Part shown: positions 18,753 through 26,395 of the stretch, piece after piece | Layout: each line of letters starts with the position of its first letter | Position numbering within the stretch: position 1 is the stretch's first letter | Source: Flavobacterium sp. ACN2 | GTDB lineage: Bacteria; Bacteroidota; Bacteroidia; Flavobacteriales; Flavobacteriaceae | DNA: 64,000 nt | Assembly (NCBI RefSeq): GCF_002303885.1 | Contig: NZ_MRCM01000005.1 | Coordinates: 1-64,000, forward strand | Direction of reading: 5' to 3' | The notes under the pieces: model-generated | Told to the model about the DNA's origin: nothing | What the model saw: only the letters and a program-made list of their open reading frames with translations | Databases searched by the model: none | Position numbers and translations under genes: made by a program

Positions 18753-18871
18753 CCTTGAGAAATTACTTACATACTTAATTTTCAAAATCTTACAAAAAAT
18801 TAAATCAATAAAAACACGATTATTCATTGTATTTAAGAAAAAATGAATTTATCACCTGTAAACAATTTTAG

Positions 18872-18902
18872 TTGTATTCTTACAAATAAATAAGTAAGTT
18901 TG
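18872..18902 (+). promoter_or_regulatory. Canonical Bacteroidota promoter of the ubiquitin-like gene
   Basis: TTG (18872-18874), a 20-bp spacer and TAAGTTTG (18895-18902) match the TTG/TAnnTTTG consensus. The expected start of transcription is near 18909, about 24 nt before the ATG at 18933. The gene therefore appears to be transcribed on its own and not simply from the ABC exporter. Confidence 0.75.
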
Positions 18903-18932
18903 AGGAATAAATAATCATTTTTAAAAAATCCT

Positions 18933-19223
18933 ATGAAAAAAAAATTACTTTTTATCGTTTTCTTTTTAGCATTTTCGCTTAATGCGTTCTCGATGCAAAT
19001 TTTTGTAAAAACTTTGACTGGAAAAATCATAACAATTGAGATTGAAAGTTCAGACACTATTGATAATCTTAAAGCTAAAATATTCGATAAAGAAGGAATT
19101 AAACCTGAGTGCATAAGATTAATATTTGCAGGAAAACAACTTGAAGACGGTAGAACACTATCTGATTATAACATCCCAAAAGAAAGCACAATACATGCAG
19201 TTATAACTTACCCTTGTCCGTAA
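18933..19223 (+). CDS. Secreted ubiquitin-like protein with altered C-terminus
   Basis: This 96-residue protein is a signal peptide (1-20, site A-F-S) followed by a 76-residue ubiquitin. By hand alignment with eukaryotic ubiquitin as I know it, 56 of 76 positions are identical without gaps. Seven ubiquitin lysines (6, 11, 27, 29, 33, 48, 63) and the L8, I44, V70 and H68 surface are kept, including the unbroken [17 protein letters not shown] block. The tail L-R-L-R-G-G is replaced by I-T-Y-P-C-P, so E1 activation and conjugation are not expected. Cleavage after S20 would leave exactly Met1 of ubiquitin. Unusual cysteines are C40 and C75 (ubiquitin numbering). The closest known parallel is the secreted Bacteroides fragilis ubiquitin, which also has a signal peptide and a changed, Cys-bearing tail. 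Its own promoter and terminator flank it. Confidence 0.95.
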   Translation: MKKKLLFIVFFLAFSLNAFSMQIFVKTLTGKIITIEIESSDTIDNLKAKIFDKEGIKPECIRLIFAGKQLEDGRTLSDYNIPKESTIHAVITYPCP

Positions 19224-19300
19224 TTTTAATTAATTTATTAAAAAAATAAAATTGTATTGATTAGATTTTAAAAATAACTTTCAATACACTACTACAATAA

Positions 19301-19336
19301 AAGGGTTTGACTTTAAAAAAAGTCAAATCCTTTTTC
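19301..19336 (+). terminator. Intrinsic terminator after the ubiquitin-like gene
   Basis: AAGGGTTTGACTTT (19301-19314) pairs with AAAGTCAAATCCTT (ending near 19331) with one G-T wobble and a short A loop, followed by T residues. Confidence 0.85.
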
Positions 19337-19631
19337 ATATATACAGTAAAAATTAATTCTGATTTTACTTCAAGCCCAATCTGACACAATTTTTATCAGT
19401 TAAAAGGACCTTAATAATTTCAAAAATTGGCTAAACCAGTAAATTAATAATTATTTAGCTATAAATTGATGCTTGTTTCTTAAATTAAAAAACTGCAGTA
19501 TTCATAAATTGTGATTTAAAATCCGACTAAAAACTATCAAAAACGCTTTAAAACGTTAAATTAGCGTTATAGAAATCATAAAATTGCCCTTTCACAATCA
19601 GTTAGATAGCAAAAATTTTTGGTTTATTCTT

Positions 19632-19639
19632 TATCTTTG
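19632..19639 (+). promoter_or_regulatory. -7 box of the NUMOD4/HNH-like gene
   Basis: TATCTTTG fits TAnnTTTG and ends 28 bp before the ATG at 19668, the same distance as in the ubiquitin-like gene. No good -33 TTG is seen. Confidence 0.5.
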
Positions 19640-19667
19640 AGAGTATAGAAATCAAATGTAAAAGACA

Positions 19668-20252
19668 ATGCCACAAAATAGATTTTATCCTGATGAAAAA
19701 TTCAAAGAAATAGAAATAAATGCCTCATTACAATTAAGATATGCCATTTCGAACAGAGGAAGACTAATCAGTTTTACCGACGATATTGAAAACGGACGCA
19801 TTTTAAAAGGAGGTTTAAGCGACGGATATCCAACTTTCCGTTTTAAGGTTAAAAAAGACGATAAAATCGTAAATAAATATCTCTTCTTATATAAATTAGT
19901 GGCTCAGTACTTTATTCCAAAAGATTCTGAAGATCAAACCTATGTTTTGCACTTAGATTACAACAGAGCAAACGATGATGTGAGTAATCTTCGTTGGGCA
20001 ACCAAACAGGAAATGATGGCGCACAGCCGTAAAAGCCCGCGCGTTATTCAGGCAAAAAAGAACTTAATTGAACATAATCTTAAAGCAGACGGACGAAAAT
20101 TAACGACCACAAAAGTGATGTTAATTAAAAAAATCCTTGCAAGACCTGAACAAAAAACACGTCTTAAAATGATTGCCAAACAATTCGGCGTAAGCGAAAT
20201 GCAAATTAGAAGAATTGCCAGCGGAGAAAACTGGGGACACGTTAAGATTTAG
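19668..20252 (+). CDS. NUMOD4/HNH-like DNA-binding protein with C-terminal helix-turn-helix
   Basis: This 194-residue protein has an N-terminal NUMOD4-like part (about 8-60; YAISNRGRLISF), an HNH_3-like core (about 70-120; LHLDYNRANDDVSNLRWAT) and a C-terminal helix-turn-helix (about 150-190; IAKQFGVSEMQIRRIASG). The layout is that of homing-endonuclease proteins. The His normally found in the HxLVA segment is replaced by Tyr (YKLVAQYF), while the later His of the core is kept, so nuclease activity is doubtful. It stands alone between housekeeping genes with no intron or intein nearby, suggesting a domesticated DNA-binding or regulatory role. Confidence 0.7.
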   Translation: MPQNRFYPDEKFKEIEINASLQLRYAISNRGRLISFTDDIENGRILKGGLSDGYPTFRFKVKKDDKIVNKYLFLYKLVAQYFIPKDSEDQTYVLHLDYNRANDDVSNLRWATKQEMMAHSRKSPRVIQAKKNLIEHNLKADGRKLTTTKVMLIKKILARPEQKTRLKMIAKQFGVSEMQIRRIASGENWGHVKI

Positions 20253-20648
20253 TTTTTAATTGTGAATGGTAAATTGTGAATGGTAAATTATTAATTCATA
20301 ACTCATAATTATAAGCCACAGATTATACAGATTAACACAGATTTTTTAAAATCATTTTAATCCTAATAATCTGTGGCTTATTTTTTATTTTTTTTAAGGC
20401 ACTTGTCTCTAATTACTAAGAACTAATCACTAAATCTTAAAAATCACTTCATAATTCACAATTTACAATTCACAATTAGTTCGCTTTCTGTGAAAAGACC
20501 AAAATCTATGTCTTTAAAAACAAAATTTCAAGTGTTCATATAAAATAAATCCTTAAATTCGCAATCACAAATAACAAAGAAAAAATCGAAAGATGAGTTT
20601 CGGAAATACAAACTTCATTTTCGATAGTTAATACTAAAAGCAAAAAAA
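20253..20648. other. 396-bp intergenic region filled with nested inverted repeats
   Basis: The outer part has AT-rich copies of GTGAATGGTAAATT (about 20262-20290) facing CACAATTTACAATTCACAAT (about 20457-20476). The inner part is a 16-bp perfect inverted repeat, ATAAGCCACAGATTAT (20311-20326) with its complement (20366-20381), followed by a T-rich run, so it may also terminate the upstream gene. No ORF is convincing. Confidence 0.65.
20311..20381. repeat. GCCACAGATTA-type dispersed inverted repeat
   Basis: Perfect 16-bp arms (20311-20326 and 20366-20381) flank ACAGATTAACACAGATT. A related sequence (GCCACAGATTACACAGATTA) occurs again at about 63097-63116 near the right edge. Confidence 0.8.
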
Positions 20649-22037
20649 ATGAAATACGACGTTATTGTTTTAGGAAGTGGTCCTGGAGGATATGTAACAG
20701 CGATTAGAGCTTCACAATTAGGCTTTAAAACTGCTGTAGTAGAAAAAGAAAATCTAGGTGGAGTTTGCCTTAACTGGGGATGTATCCCAACAAAAGCGCT
20801 TTTAAAATCTGCTCAAGTTTTTGATTACCTTAAACACGCTTCTGACTACGGATTGAAAGTTTCTGAATTTGATAAAGATTTCCCTGCAGTTATTCAACGT
20901 AGCCGTGGTGTAGCTGAAGGAATGAGCAAAGGTGTTCAATTCTTAATGAAAAAGAACAAAATTGACGTTATCGAAGGTTTTGGAAAATTAAAACCAGGAA
21001 AAAAACTTGACGTTACTGATAAAGACAATAAAGTTACAGAATACAGCGCTGATCACATTATCATCGCAACTGGTGCTCGTTCTCGTGAGTTGCCAAACTT
21101 ACCTCAAGATGGTGTAAAAGTAATTGGATACCGTCAGGCAATGACATTGCCAACTCAACCAAAATCTATGATCATTGTGGGTTCTGGAGCAATTGGAGTT
21201 GAGTTTGCTCACTTCTACAACTCAATGGGAACAGATGTTACTATCGTAGAATTTATGCCAAACGTAGTTCCTGTAGAAGACGAAGATATCTCAAAACAAT
21301 TTGAGCGTTCTTTGAAAAAATCAGGAATTAAAGTAATGACTAACTCTTCTGTTGAGCGCATTGACACAACAGGTGCAGGAGTTAAAGCTTTTGTTAAAAC
21401 GGCAAAAGGAGAAGAAGTTTTAGAAGCTGACATCGTACTTTCTGCAGTTGGAATCAAAACAAACATTGAAAACATCGGATTAGAAGAAGTTGGAATTGCT
21501 GTTGATAGAGATAAAATCTTAGTAAACGCGTACAACGAAACTAACATTCCAGGATACTACGCAATTGGAGACGTTACTCCAGGTCAAGCTTTAGCTCACG
21601 TAGCTTCTGCTGAAGGAATTAACTGTGTAGAAAAAATTAAAGGTTTACACGTAGACCCAATCGATTACGGAAACGTTCCTGGTTGTACTTACGCAACTCC
21701 AGAAATCGCTTCTGTAGGTTTAACAGAAAAACAAGCAAAAGAAAAAGGTTACGAATTAAAAATTGGTAAATTCCCATTCTCAGCTTCTGGAAAAGCAAAA
21801 GCTGCTGGAAATGCTGATGGATTCGTAAAAGTAATCTTCGATGCTAAATACGGAGAATGGTTAGGATGCCACATGATTGGTGCTGGTGTTACAGATATGA
21901 TTGCTGAAGCAGTTGTAGCTCGTAAACTAGAAACTACAGGTCACGAAATCCTTAAATCTATCCACCCTCACCCAACAATGAGCGAGGCTGTTATGGAAGC
22001 TGTAGCTGATGCTTACGGCGAAGTAATTCACTTGTAA
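20649..22037 (+). CDS. lpdA: Dihydrolipoyl dehydrogenase (E3)
   Basis: This 462-residue flavoprotein re-oxidises dihydrolipoamide in the pyruvate and 2-oxoglutarate dehydrogenase complexes. Visible features are the FAD motif GSGPGGY, the redox pair C40 and C45 in GGVCLNWGCIPT, the NAD motif GSGAIGVEF, AIGDVTPGQALAHVA, and the C-terminal HPHPTMSEAVMEA with the active-site His. The length is normal. It is monocistronic here, with a terminator of the AATCCGAT family at 22080. Confidence 0.96.
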   Translation: MKYDVIVLGSGPGGYVTAIRASQLGFKTAVVEKENLGGVCLNWGCIPTKALLKSAQVFDYLKHASDYGLKVSEFDKDFPAVIQRSRGVAEGMSKGVQFLMKKNKIDVIEGFGKLKPGKKLDVTDKDNKVTEYSADHIIIATGARSRELPNLPQDGVKVIGYRQAMTLPTQPKSMIIVGSGAIGVEFAHFYNSMGTDVTIVEFMPNVVPVEDEDISKQFERSLKKSGIKVMTNSSVERIDTTGAGVKAFVKTAKGEEVLEADIVLSAVGIKTNIENIGLEEVGIAVDRDKILVNAYNETNIPGYYAIGDVTPGQALAHVASAEGINCVEKIKGLHVDPIDYGNVPGCTYATPEIASVGLTEKQAKEKGYELKIGKFPFSASGKAKAAGNADGFVKVIFDAKYGEWLGCHMIGAGVTDMIAEAVVARKLETTGHEILKSIHPHPTMSEAVMEAVADAYGEVIHL

Positions 22038-22079
22038 AAATATACCGTTTTACGGTTATATATAATTCTCAATTTAATA

Positions 22080-22112
22080 AATCCGATTTGTGAAAACAGA
22101 TCGGATTTTTTT
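22080..22112 (+). terminator. AATCCGAT-family terminator, copy 1 (lpdA)
   Basis: A 12-bp stem pairs AATCCGATTTGT (22080-22091) with ACAGATCGGATT (22096-22107), with one G-T wobble, loop GAAA and a following T-run. Confidence 0.92.
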
Positions 22113-22161
22113 GTTTAATACGCTCTATAAGATAAAAACATTTAAAGCAAAGTCAGTTTTG

Positions 22162-22169
22162 TATATTTG
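22162..22169 (+). promoter_or_regulatory. -7 box upstream of the first AraC regulator
   Basis: TATATTTG fits TAnnTTTG. A tandem duplication of a 16-bp unit (TTTCTAATTGACTAAT, about 22193-22224) lies between it and the ATG at 22230. Confidence 0.4.
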
Positions 22170-22229
22170 ATTAGATTTAAGCATTTAAAAATTTTCTAAT
22201 TGACTAATTTTCTAATTGACTAATTAAAA

Positions 22230-23108
22230 ATGACCACCGATATCATAGAAGTAAATAATTTCATTGTCCTCATCGAACAATCCAATTCTGACAAAGAATT
22301 TGTGCAACAATGCGAGATTGATGGTGATGCAGTAGGTTTTGCTTTTTATGGTTCTGGAAATGTAGAATTGGAAATTAAACACAACGATCAAACAAAATAT
22401 CTAACAAACACAACTGGCTTAGCAATTTCTTTCTTTGGAAATCAAAAAGTTTCTTTTTCGCATAAAATTGCTCCCGAAAAACCTTTACAATCTATCAGCA
22501 TTTTTGCGAAGCTGAAAACCCTGCAGACATTACCAAAAGAAGAAAGAGAAATCTTTGAAAAACAACTGCCTGAATTAGTACATCCATCGGCACATTTTGT
22601 AAAAGGCCCAACGCTTTTTATGACACTCGAAATGCAATTGGCCGTTCAAAAAATATTCAATACCACGTATTCTGGCAATACAAGATTATTATTTTTAAAA
22701 AGTCAGGTGAATGAATTACTGGCGCATTATTTTGCACTGCTTTCTACAGAAAAGAAAACAGATTTAAGCGAAAAAGACAAAGAAAAACTTTTTCAGGCAA
22801 AAGATATCGTTAGCACAAACTATTCAAAACCACCTACTATTACAGAATTATCTAAACTAATTGGTTTGAACAGCAGTAAACTCAAAAAGAACTTTAAAGA
22901 ACTTTTTGGAATTCCAGTTTACAAATACATTCACGAAGAAAGGCTCAACAAAGCTTACGAATTACTTTGCAACAGCGAAAAAACAGTACAAGAAACTGCA
23001 TGGGAAGTGGGTTACGAAAGCTTAAGTTCATTCTCTAACGCTTTTCAGAAAAAATTTGGATCAAGACCAAACGAAGTCAAAAAACAATTCTTTTCAAACA
23101 AATCTTAA
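22230..23108 (+). CDS. AraC family transcriptional regulator
   Basis: This 292-residue regulator has an N-terminal sensing region of unknown type (1 to about 185) and a C-terminal AraC DNA-binding domain with two helix-turn-helix units (about 190-288; ITELSKLIGLNSSKLKKNFKE and VQETAWEVGYESLSSFSNAF, ending in KKFGSRPNEVK). It is followed 70 bp downstream by an NmrA-like oxidoreductase, which is its probable target. The same AraC plus NmrA combination recurs at 33 kb. Confidence 0.9.
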   Translation: MTTDIIEVNNFIVLIEQSNSDKEFVQQCEIDGDAVGFAFYGSGNVELEIKHNDQTKYLTNTTGLAISFFGNQKVSFSHKIAPEKPLQSISIFAKLKTLQTLPKEEREIFEKQLPELVHPSAHFVKGPTLFMTLEMQLAVQKIFNTTYSGNTRLLFLKSQVNELLAHYFALLSTEKKTDLSEKDKEKLFQAKDIVSTNYSKPPTITELSKLIGLNSSKLKKNFKELFGIPVYKYIHEERLNKAYELLCNSEKTVQETAWEVGYESLSSFSNAFQKKFGSRPNEVKKQFFSNKS

Positions 23109-23178
23109 TTCCTTTCAGACAAATCTTTTCATGTTGATGTGTGCAACTTTGTATCATCATTAATTAAAATCATTAATC

Positions 23179-24021
23179 ATGAAAACAAAGAAAATTTTAG
23201 TACTGGGAGGCAACGGAAAAACCGGTCGCAGAGTTGCAGCATTATTAGAAACACAAAAAGACGTAGAAGTGAGAATTGGTTCGCGATCTGCCACAATTCC
23301 TTTTGATTGGGAAAAACCAGAAACATGGTTAAATGCCCTGCAAGACATTGATACTGTTTACATCACATTTCAACCCGATCTAGCAGTACCAACAGCACCA
23401 GAAATCATTCAGAAGTTTACAACTCTTGCTACACAAAATGGAGTAGAAAAAATGGTTCTTCTTTCTGGAAGAGGCGAAAGAGAAGCGCAAGTTTGTGAAG
23501 AAATTGTAAAAGAAACATCCAAAAATTGGACGATCGTAAGAGCATCTTGGTTCAATCAGAATTTTAGCGAAAGTATTTTTTTAGAACCTGTTTCAGCTGG
23601 ATTTGTGGCACTCCCAAAAGCCGATGTTCTCGAGCCTTTTACTGATGCGGATGATATTGCGGAAGTAGTCACAGAAGCACTTTTACACGAAAAACATAAT
23701 GGTAAAACTTATGAATTAACTGGTCCTCGCCTGCTTAATTTTGAACAAGCTGTTTCTGAAATAGCAAAAATTACAAAAAGAGAAATTATTTTCCAAGCAG
23801 TAGAACTTGAGGATTATGTGAAGATGCTTCGCGAATATCAGGTTCCTGAAGATGAAATCTGGCTTGTAAATTATTTATTTACAGAAGTACTGGACGGACG
23901 AAATTCTTATATTACAAATGATATTGAAAAAGTTTTAGGCCGAAAAGCAATAGATTTTACCGAATATGTTTTAAAAACATCAAAAACTGGAATTTGGAAC
24001 AAAGTAAACCAGCTGTCATGA
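23179..24021 (+). CDS. NmrA-like NAD(P)-binding protein
   Basis: This 280-residue Rossmann-fold protein begins ILVLGGNGKTGRRVAALL, the glycine-rich dinucleotide-binding motif of atypical short-chain dehydrogenases. The LSGRG and NWTIVRASWFNQNF segments are typical of NmrA/QOR2-like proteins, which act as redox sensors or quinone reductases. No Tyr-x-x-x-Lys catalytic pair is obvious. The stop overlaps the next ATG by four bases (ATGA). A CAACTTTG motif upstream (about 23144-23151) also occurs before the second NmrA gene. Confidence 0.88.
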   Translation: MKTKKILVLGGNGKTGRRVAALLETQKDVEVRIGSRSATIPFDWEKPETWLNALQDIDTVYITFQPDLAVPTAPEIIQKFTTLATQNGVEKMVLLSGRGEREAQVCEEIVKETSKNWTIVRASWFNQNFSESIFLEPVSAGFVALPKADVLEPFTDADDIAEVVTEALLHEKHNGKTYELTGPRLLNFEQAVSEIAKITKREIIFQAVELEDYVKMLREYQVPEDEIWLVNYLFTEVLDGRNSYITNDIEKVLGRKAIDFTEYVLKTSKTGIWNKVNQLS

Positions 24022-24401
24022 ATTATCGGAGAGCAGTTTTATCGGGCATAATACTCTGGAGTTGTATAGCTTTAACCTTTTTTATTCTAGAACACATACC
24101 TATTGTAAAAGATTCTTTAAACATACAAACAGCATTAATCTGCATTTTAATTGTCTTCTACGCTATTCTTGGAGCTTCATTTTATTATAAAAAAGGAATT
24201 TCGACATCAGGAATTCCAATTGGATTCATAATGTCTTTAACTGCTATTTTATTAGATATTTTAATCTTTGTTCCATTTGTAGAAATTCCAAAAGGACATA
24301 GTTATCAGGATTTTTTCAGTAATCCTTTGTTGTGGATTCTTGCCGTTTTAAATGTTTTAACGGTTTATTTTTATTGGAAAAAGAGATTTGAAAGTAAATA
24401 A
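24018..24401 (+). CDS. Small membrane protein coupled to the NmrA-like gene
   Basis: This 127-residue protein has four predicted membrane helices (about 9-27, 38-56, 66-84, 98-115) and no recognised domain. I use ATG 24018, which overlaps the preceding stop as ATGA, instead of an upstream in-frame start at 23994. Translational coupling suggests a shared function with the NmrA-like protein. An AATCCGAT-family terminator follows. Confidence 0.75.
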   Translation: MNYRRAVLSGIILWSCIALTFFILEHIPIVKDSLNIQTALICILIVFYAILGASFYYKKGISTSGIPIGFIMSLTAILLDILIFVPFVEIPKGHSYQDFFSNPLLWILAVLNVLTVYFYWKKRFESK

Positions 24402-24421
24402 AACATAAACTTATTTTAGAT

Positions 24422-24456
24422 AATCCGATTTGTGAAAGCAAGTCGGATTTTTTTTT
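24422..24456 (+). terminator. AATCCGAT-family terminator, copy 2
   Basis: AATCCGATTTGT (24422-24433) pairs with GCAAGTCGGATT (24438-24449) around a GAAA loop with two G-T wobbles, then a T-run. Confidence 0.9.
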
Positions 24457-24565
24457 CCTTTTTCTCTTTAAACTTTTATAGTTTTTGCAAATTAGGATTT
24501 TAAAATTTTAATACTATTTTCGCACCAAAATTAATCTAACCAATTACAAAATAACAAATACTTGT

Positions 24566-25156
24566 ATGAAAAAATTAATCCTATTTATAATCTTAGGAAT
24601 AACTATTAATGCTAAGGCTCAAGAAGCTAGCGTAGAAAAATCAATCTTTTCGGCACAAACAGGTTTTGCCGGAATTTGGCTTAACAACGAATTAAAACTT
24701 GCTAATTCAATTGCTTTAAGAAGCGAAATTGGTATCGAACATGATTTTGCAGTTGGAGATCATTATGATGAAGCTGGTTTTATATTACAACCCGTAATTA
24801 CAGCAGAGCCAAAATTTTATTTCAATCTGAAAAAAAGAAACGCTAGAGGAAAAAACATTTCAAATAATAGTGGTAATTATATTTCTCTTAAAACAAGTTA
24901 CCATCCAGATTGGTTTGTCATTAATTTAGATGATAATATCACTAAAAATGCAGATTTATCTATTACACCAACATGGGGAATGAAAAGAGCAATTGGAGAT
25001 CATTTTACTTACGAAGCCGGTGCAGGAATAGGATATAGAATGGTATTTATTAAAGCAAATTCTAATTTTGGAAATGCACAAAGTGTAGATAATTTTGATT
25101 ACACAAAGGAACAATTCTTGCTTTATTTTCATTTGAGAATAGGCTATACTTTTTAA
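24566..25156 (+). CDS. Exported protein, possible small outer-membrane beta-barrel
   Basis: This 196-residue protein has a signal peptide (1-19, ending AKAQ). The rest alternates polar and hydrophobic residues and ends in RIGYTF with a C-terminal Phe, the usual signature of an outer-membrane beta-barrel. I do not recognise the family. It is monocistronic and followed by the third AATCCGAT-type terminator. Confidence 0.7.
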   Translation: MKKLILFIILGITINAKAQEASVEKSIFSAQTGFAGIWLNNELKLANSIALRSEIGIEHDFAVGDHYDEAGFILQPVITAEPKFYFNLKKRNARGKNISNNSGNYISLKTSYHPDWFVINLDDNITKNADLSITPTWGMKRAIGDHFTYEAGAGIGYRMVFIKANSNFGNAQSVDNFDYTKEQFLLYFHLRIGYTF

Positions 25157-25180
25157 GAAATTAACTTCTAATTTTTATAC

Positions 25181-25214
25181 AATCCGATTTGTGAAAACAG
25201 ATCGGATTTTTTTA
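25181..25214 (+). terminator. AATCCGAT-family terminator, copy 3
   Basis: Identical hairpin to copy 1: stem 25181-25192 with 25197-25208, loop GAAA, then T-run. Confidence 0.92.
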
Positions 25215-25240
25215 TGTAATAAATAGAATCCCCCCCTTTT

Positions 25241-25364
25241 TTGTCATTTCGACCGAAGGGAGAAATCTCCATAAGTAGCTCGAAAAAGATTAATAAAATC
25301 TTTGCAAATAACTTTACTTTTCGGAGTTTCTTGCGGAGATTTCTTCCTTCGCTCGAAATGACAA
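25241..25364. repeat. GTCATTTCGA-type inverted repeat element (about 124 bp)
   Basis: Left arm 25241-25270 (TTGTCATTTCGACCGAAGGG start) is complementary with few mismatches to the right arm 25335-25364 (ending CTCGAAATGACAA). It looks like a small non-coding mobile or palindromic element common in Bacteroidota genomes. Confidence 0.8.
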
Positions 25365-25479
25365 TGCTTTGTCTTAAAAAAGCTTTACTTTTAAATTAAA
25401 ACCTCAAAATAATTAAATATCATTTTCCTTAAAGTCATAAAAAGATTACTTTTATAAATCATTATAAATATCCTTTTTT

Positions 25480-26229
25480 ATGGAAGAAACAAAAATATTC
25501 TACGCCGACGGAGAAGATCCAAAAATGATCGAAGCTTATAAAAGAGCACAAGAAACCTTTAAATATTTCTGGAGAGAATTATCTTGGGAATACAGAAGAA
25601 TAGTTCCAGGATTGGATGTTGCTTGTGTAAAATTAGCTTTCACTCAAGATATAGACGACGAAACGATCGTAGAACATATGTGGATTAACGACGTAAACTT
25701 TGACGGCGAAATGATATACGGGATTTTAGTAAACGATCCCAATGACTTAACCAATGTCAATAATGGAGACGAGATTGCAATTCCGATCAATCAAATCAGT
25801 GATTGGTTATTTGCAAGTCAAGGAAAAACATACGGGGCTTTTACAATACATGCCATGCGCTCAGAAATGGACGAAGACGAAAGAAAAGACCACGACGACG
25901 CTTGGGGCTTAGAGTTTGGAGATTACAATGATATTCTGGTTGTTACAAATCAGAAAGACAAACCAGAAAACTTGGTAGAGCATCCGATGAGTATCAATAT
26001 GAAAGAAAGTCTCATCGAATTCTTAAAAAACAATCCAGAAGAAATAGAAGCGCAAGACGATTTAGGCTACACTTTTTTGCATCGTGAAGCTATTGCTGGA
26101 AATCAAACTTCTGTAGAACTCATTTTAAAAGCTGGCGCAAATCCAAATGCAAAAACCAATAGCGGAAAAACAGCTTTAGATTTTGCCAAAGAACTCAAAT
26201 GGGATCATTTAATACCTTTGTTTCAATAA
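25480..26229 (+). CDS. DUF2314 protein with C-terminal ankyrin repeats
   Basis: This 249-residue cytoplasmic protein has a DUF2314 domain (about 10-155), with VKLAFTQDID and the WINDVNFDGEMIYGIL core, followed by one or two ankyrin repeats (about 185-249; LGYTFLHREAIAGNQTSVE and ANPNAKTNSGKTALDFAKE). Both modules are frequent in immunity proteins of polymorphic toxin systems. No toxin gene lies next to it. It is a single-gene unit with its own terminator. Confidence 0.82.
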   Translation: MEETKIFYADGEDPKMIEAYKRAQETFKYFWRELSWEYRRIVPGLDVACVKLAFTQDIDDETIVEHMWINDVNFDGEMIYGILVNDPNDLTNVNNGDEIAIPINQISDWLFASQGKTYGAFTIHAMRSEMDEDERKDHDDAWGLEFGDYNDILVVTNQKDKPENLVEHPMSINMKESLIEFLKNNPEEIEAQDDLGYTFLHREAIAGNQTSVELILKAGANPNAKTNSGKTALDFAKELKWDHLIPLFQ

Positions 26230-26239
26230 AAAATTTCAA

Positions 26240-26273
26240 AATCCGATTTACCAAAAGTAGATCGGATTTTTAT
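26240..26273 (+). terminator. AATCCGAT-family terminator, copy 4
   Basis: AATCCGATTTAC (26240-26251) pairs with GTAGATCGGATT (26257-26268), loop CAAAA, then a T-run. The arm ends and loop differ from copies 1-3 by compensating changes. Confidence 0.88.
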
Positions 26274-26395
26274 TTAAGAAACTGCTTTTCAAAAAAGAAT
26301 ATTTTTTCATTTTAAAATCAAAACTGATCATTTTTTCATCTGTTTACAATAAAGAATGTGCTACTTTTGCAGCACCAAATCTAACATGCCATAGA

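Larger units (their letters stand above)
19224..19667. other. 444-bp intergenic region after the ubiquitin-like gene
   Basis: Apart from the terminator at about 19301-19336 and the -7 box at 19632-19639 this stretch is AT-rich and shows no ORF or recognisable element. A weak AACGCT/AGCGTT inverted repeat around 19540-19570 is all the structure I see. Confidence 0.5.
25157..25479. other. 323-bp intergenic region with a terminator and a large inverted repeat
   Basis: It contains an AATCCGAT-type terminator (25181-25214), a run of C (25230-25237) and an inverted-repeat element (25241-25364). No gene is visible. A TACTTTTA stretch near 25448 could be the -7 region of the next gene. Confidence 0.6.

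Noticed and set aside
18933..19223. Reading the ubiquitin-like protein as a functional conjugating modifier or as a bacterial ThiS/MoaD-type protein
   Set aside because: The C-terminal diglycine is absent and the sequence follows eukaryotic ubiquitin closely, unlike ThiS, MoaD or Pup.
25230..25237. Poly-C run
   Set aside because: Could suggest phase variation, but it lies in an intergenic region beside a repeat and no gene frame crosses it.
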